Assembly (NCBI GenBank): GCA_035647455.1
Contig: DASRNI010000018.1
Location: 1 to 26,402 of the forward strand
Reading direction: 5' to 3'
DNA: 26,402 nt
Origin: UBA1361 sp035647455
GTDB taxonomy: Bacteria; Bacillota_I; Bacilli_A; RFN20; CAG-826
Translations under genes and position numbers: made by a program
Shown here: one piece after another, positions 24,369 to 26,402 of the stretch
How the letters are laid out: every line of letters starts with the position of its first letter
Numbering within the stretch: position 1 is the first letter of the stretch
The notes under the pieces: generated by a model
Databases searched by the model: none
Told to the model about the DNA's origin: nothing
Seen by the model: only the letters and a program-made list of their open reading frames with translations

Positions 24369-25673
24369 CTACTGGATAAACATTGACATATATAACGGCA
24401 AGTAGTAAATTCCGTTTTGACCAAGCTCAACATTACTATTACAAAGAACGATTTTCTTTTGGAAGATTTCCGATCGTTCTTTTATTACGTTATCTAATGC
24501 CGCATGTTTTTTATAATTTTTACCCGACTTTACTTCAATTACTGAAATTTTATCGCCGTCTCTGATAATGAAATCTAGTTCAGCACGACTTTTTTTATCA
24601 TAATAATAAAGTGGTATTGCATTTTTAGTTAATTCTGCCGCAATTGCATTCTCGGTAATTGCTCCTTCATTAATTGCAATATCACCCATAAGTATTTCTT
24701 GTTGAATATTATTTAAACTATGCGCGCAAAGCAGTCCGCTGTCAACCATGTACAATTTATACAAGTTACGCTTTGCACTAAAAGCTAGCGGGAGTTCAAG
24801 CGCTGTAACATTAAAGCATTGGTAACCGATTCCCGCATCACTTAACCACATCGATGCATCACCATATTTACGTGAGCTTGCACCTTCTTCTAAACTTGCC
24901 AAAATAAATCGTTTGTTTTTTTGATTAAGTTGCTCGGGTATTGCATCAAAAATTGCTTTTGCTAGTATTTTATCTTTACCCGCATATTTAGAAATGTCAT
25001 CGCGATAACTATTTAAAATGTTTCTTTGCCGTTTAATTGTTTGATTAAAGTCATCATTACTAATAAACGTGCTGACAACTTGAGGCATTCCACCAACAAT
25101 TAAATACTCGCGATAATTTTTCATAATCATTTCATGAATGAATGACGGAACTGGTTTTAGTTGCTCATACGCCTCTTTTATTTTAACAATTACATCACTA
25201 GACACATTTCGCGCCCATAAAAATTCTTCAAAATCAAGGGGGTACATATTTATTTGTTCTTCAAAGCCAACGGGATACGAAGAAACATCTTTATAATTAA
25301 TACCAAGGAGTGATCCTGATTCAATATAATCAAACCGCCCGTCTTCTACTAAAAACTTAATTGCTGTTCGCGCATTTGGACAACTTTGAACTTCATCAAA
25401 AAACACCAAAGTTTCACCTTCAACAAACGGACCGAAACCCATTGCTGACAAATTCAAAATTATTGTCCGAGCATCAAGGTTACCGGCGAAAGCATTTTTC
25501 ACAAGCGGTGAACGCTCAAAATTAATCTCAATAAAATGCGTATAGTATTTTTTTGCAAATTCACGCACAATTGTTGTCTTGCCGACTTGGCGTGCGCCTT
25601 TAATTAAAAGTGCTACTTTGTTTTCGGATTTTTTCCATGTTATAAGTTTGTTAAGAATTTTTCTTTGCAGCAT
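24369..25673 (-). CDS. AAA-type ATPase with DUF4143 C-terminal domain
   Basis: The 434-residue protein has Walker A GARQVGKTT (26-34, Lys32), Walker B TLVFFDEVQS (Asp93/Glu94), the sensor-like region ESGSLLG, and a C-terminal DUF4143 domain with AELDFIIRDGDKISVIEVKSG (about 375-395), an E-x-D...E-V-K arrangement like PD-(D/E)XK nucleases. Such AAA_14/DUF4143 proteins are abundant, mobile and of unknown role in bacteria and archaea. The ATG at 25673 is chosen because GGAGGG stands five bases upstream; a GTG at 25685 overlaps that site. It has its own promoter under a 32-bp-phased repeat array, and is followed by repeat copies C and B. Confidence 0.88.
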   Translation of the reverse strand: MLQRKILNKLITWKKSENKVALLIKGARQVGKTTIVREFAKKYYTHFIEINFERSPLVKNAFAGNLDARTIILNLSAMGFGPFVEGETLVFFDEVQSCPNARTAIKFLVEDGRFDYIESGSLLGINYKDVSSYPVGFEEQINMYPLDFEEFLWARNVSSDVIVKIKEAYEQLKPVPSFIHEMIMKNYREYLIVGGMPQVVSTFISNDDFNQTIKRQRNILNSYRDDISKYAGKDKILAKAIFDAIPEQLNQKNKRFILASLEEGASSRKYGDASMWLSDAGIGYQCFNVTALELPLAFSAKRNLYKLYMVDSGLLCAHSLNNIQQEILMGDIAINEGAITENAIAAELTKNAIPLYYYDKKSRAELDFIIRDGDKISVIEVKSGKNYKKHAALDNVIKERSEIFQKKIVLCNSNVELGQNGIYYLPLYMSMFIQ

Positions 25674-25695
25674 TTTTCCCTCCACTTATAACTAT

Positions 25696-25724
25696 ATAAT
25701 ACACGCAGAAACAACTTATTGCAA
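25696..25724 (-). promoter_or_regulatory. Promoter of the ATPase gene
   Basis: On the minus strand TTGCAA (25719-25724), 17 bp, TATTAT (25696-25701). The start near 25689 gives a 16-nt leader with GGAGGG. The -35 lies inside the first of three 13-bp repeats, so a protein on the repeats would act directly on the promoter. Confidence 0.55.
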
Positions 25725-25787
25725 TATAGAATTACAGTTTTTACAACTTATTGCACATAATTTTTGATTTATTTACAACTTATTGCA
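25711..25787. repeat. Three 13-bp direct repeats at exact 32-bp spacing
   Basis: ACAACTTATTGCA occurs at 25711-25723, 25743-25755 and 25775-25787, without a mismatch, with 19-bp AT-rich unrelated sequence between. The period of 32 bp is about three helical turns, placing all copies on one face of DNA. Confidence 0.85.
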
Positions 25788-26309
25788 AACACAACAAATT
25801 AATTTGCCCAGCCACCACCCCCACACGAAAGTAAGCTAAGTAAATATGGCAATCATATTATTCACGAAACAACCTATACATTCACAAAGTTTTATGAACT
25901 TGTTAGTTACCATGTTTATGTTTATTTTTGGGGTTGCATCAATAAGCATGGAATGAAGTAAGTTTTGGGGTTCTACCGTTTTAAAATTAGAAACGGGGGC
26001 AAATAAAACAAAAGGCACCTGAATTTGGTGCCAATATGCTTCTCTTCGTGGTTATTTAGGCTCTATTAAATAGATCCTTTAATTAAAAGCTTAATATTCC
26101 ATCGTAAGCAATTATATTATAAATCGTACACTTTGTTGTAGTCCTAATAGGCCACAAATTAACTTTATTTTCACTTTTTATTGTCTCTTTTAAGGCTTCT
26201 AAATTGGTATAGATAGTTAAACTTTATTAAACAACTATACTTGTTCGCTAAACAGACGGCCGTGCACACACATTATTGACTCACTTAAAAAGGTTATAAT
26301 TGAAATAGA
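25788..26309. other. Gene-poor region at the right end
   Basis: No convincing gene lies in these 522 bp. A leftward terminator is at 26004-26032. A leftward frame of about 46 codons without a start codon ends at 26083; it may be a relic or chance. At 25930-25990 the pentamer TTTTGGGG-TT occurs twice in sequence with no further assignment. Confidence 0.4.
26004..26032 (-). terminator. Rho-independent terminator
   Basis: On the minus strand GGCACC, a 7-base loop and GGTGCC form a perfect 6-bp stem followed by TTTTGTTTTATTT. It is placed to end leftward transcripts coming from the partial gene at the window edge. Confidence 0.65.
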
Positions 26310-26402
26310 TTAAATATAACTTTCAAAAAGGCGAATAATTTTATTAATATCTTTTTTTCTACCAAATATTATTAATTTATCATTAGGTAGTAAAATTGTA
26401 TC
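26310..26402 (-). CDS. C-terminus of a probable RCK_C/TrkA_C-domain protein, cut by the window edge
   Basis: The last 30 codons of a leftward gene enter the window and end in TAA at 26310-26312. The residues DTILLPNDKLIIFGRKKDI look like the final strand-turn-strand of an RCK_C/TrkA_C domain (compare the usual LxPGDxLxxxG pattern followed by a helix), which regulates K+ channels, transporters and related proteins by ligand binding. Nothing can be said about the rest. The nearest leftward terminator is 280 bp downstream. The assignment rests on one motif. Confidence 0.5.
   Translation of the reverse strand, partial: DTILLPNDKLIIFGRKKDINKIIRLFESYI

Noticed and set aside
25711..25787. Phased direct repeats as a CRISPR array
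   Set aside because: Repeats are only 13 bp, just three copies, and spacers of 19 bp are AT-rich; no cas gene is present.
25836..26018. Leftward 60-codon frame in the gene-poor right end
   Set aside because: It reads through the T-rich tail of a good terminator at its start and has no ribosome site or recognisable domain.
26083..26220. Leftward frame of about 46 codons near the right edge
   Set aside because: It has no start codon or ribosome site and no family resemblance; it may be chance in AT-rich DNA or a small relic.

Overview
The window reads as chromosomal DNA of a low-G+C bacterium of the Bacilli/Mollicutes neighbourhood (Acholeplasmatales, Izemoplasmatales or Erysipelotrichia-like). 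This is inferred from the AT-rich codons, Firmicutes-type GalT (class II), YwaF-like and Pr6Pr-like membrane proteins, and a surface protein whose C-terminus carries two membrane segments. UGA is a normal stop here: two gene pairs (mgtE-mgtE and abiEi-abiEii) are joined by ATGA start/stop overlaps, so the Mycoplasma code does not apply. I cannot assign a genus.

Layout, left to right. 1-1.8 kb: small integral membrane proteins, the first cut by the window edge. 1.8-3.4 kb: a decayed 5'-nucleotidase-family lipoprotein. 3.8-6.5 kb: a tandem pair of MgtE magnesium channels. 6.6-10.1 kb: a very large exported protein (beta-helix N-terminus, about nine 72-85-residue repeats, C-terminal membrane anchor), broken by one frameshift and one in-frame stop. 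10.2-17.5 kb: a leftward sugar operon galT-galK-GH2-GH3 with 11-bp or 1-bp junctions, preceded by a small XRE-like gene. It should release galactose and glucose from beta-linked oligosaccharides in the cytoplasm and feed galactose into the Leloir pathway; no transporter or galE is in view. 18.0-19.4 kb: a membrane-bound diguanylate cyclase with an intact active site and inhibitory site. 19.4-20.9 kb: a zinc-ribbon membrane protein and a frameshifted lipoprotein gene.

20.9-26.4 kb looks like an accessory island with visibly more AT-rich, differently biased codons: an AbiE type IV toxin-antitoxin pair, a Fic AMPylator with its own winged helix, and an AAA/DUF4143 ATPase, all leftward and each with its own good promoter. 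The fic and ATPase genes are each followed by a copy of a ~170-bp repeat that ends in a two-helix, T-tailed terminator whose inner helix differs in sequence between copies but stays paired. Promoter operators are striking: a perfect inverted repeat fills the whole 17-bp spacer of the fic promoter, and three 13-bp repeats spaced at exactly 32 bp lie upstream of the ATPase. The right edge holds the C-terminus of a probable RCK_C/TrkA_C-type protein.

The most notable cross-cutting observation is that all three signal-peptide-bearing (exported) protein genes in the window are broken, while the cytoplasmic enzymes and integral membrane proteins are intact. Two of the lesions are one-base losses in short homopolymers, so phase variation, gene decay and sequencing error all have to be weighed. 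The best candidates for something undescribed are the cassette-like gene-plus-repeat organisation around fic and the ATPase, and the 32-bp-phased operator array.
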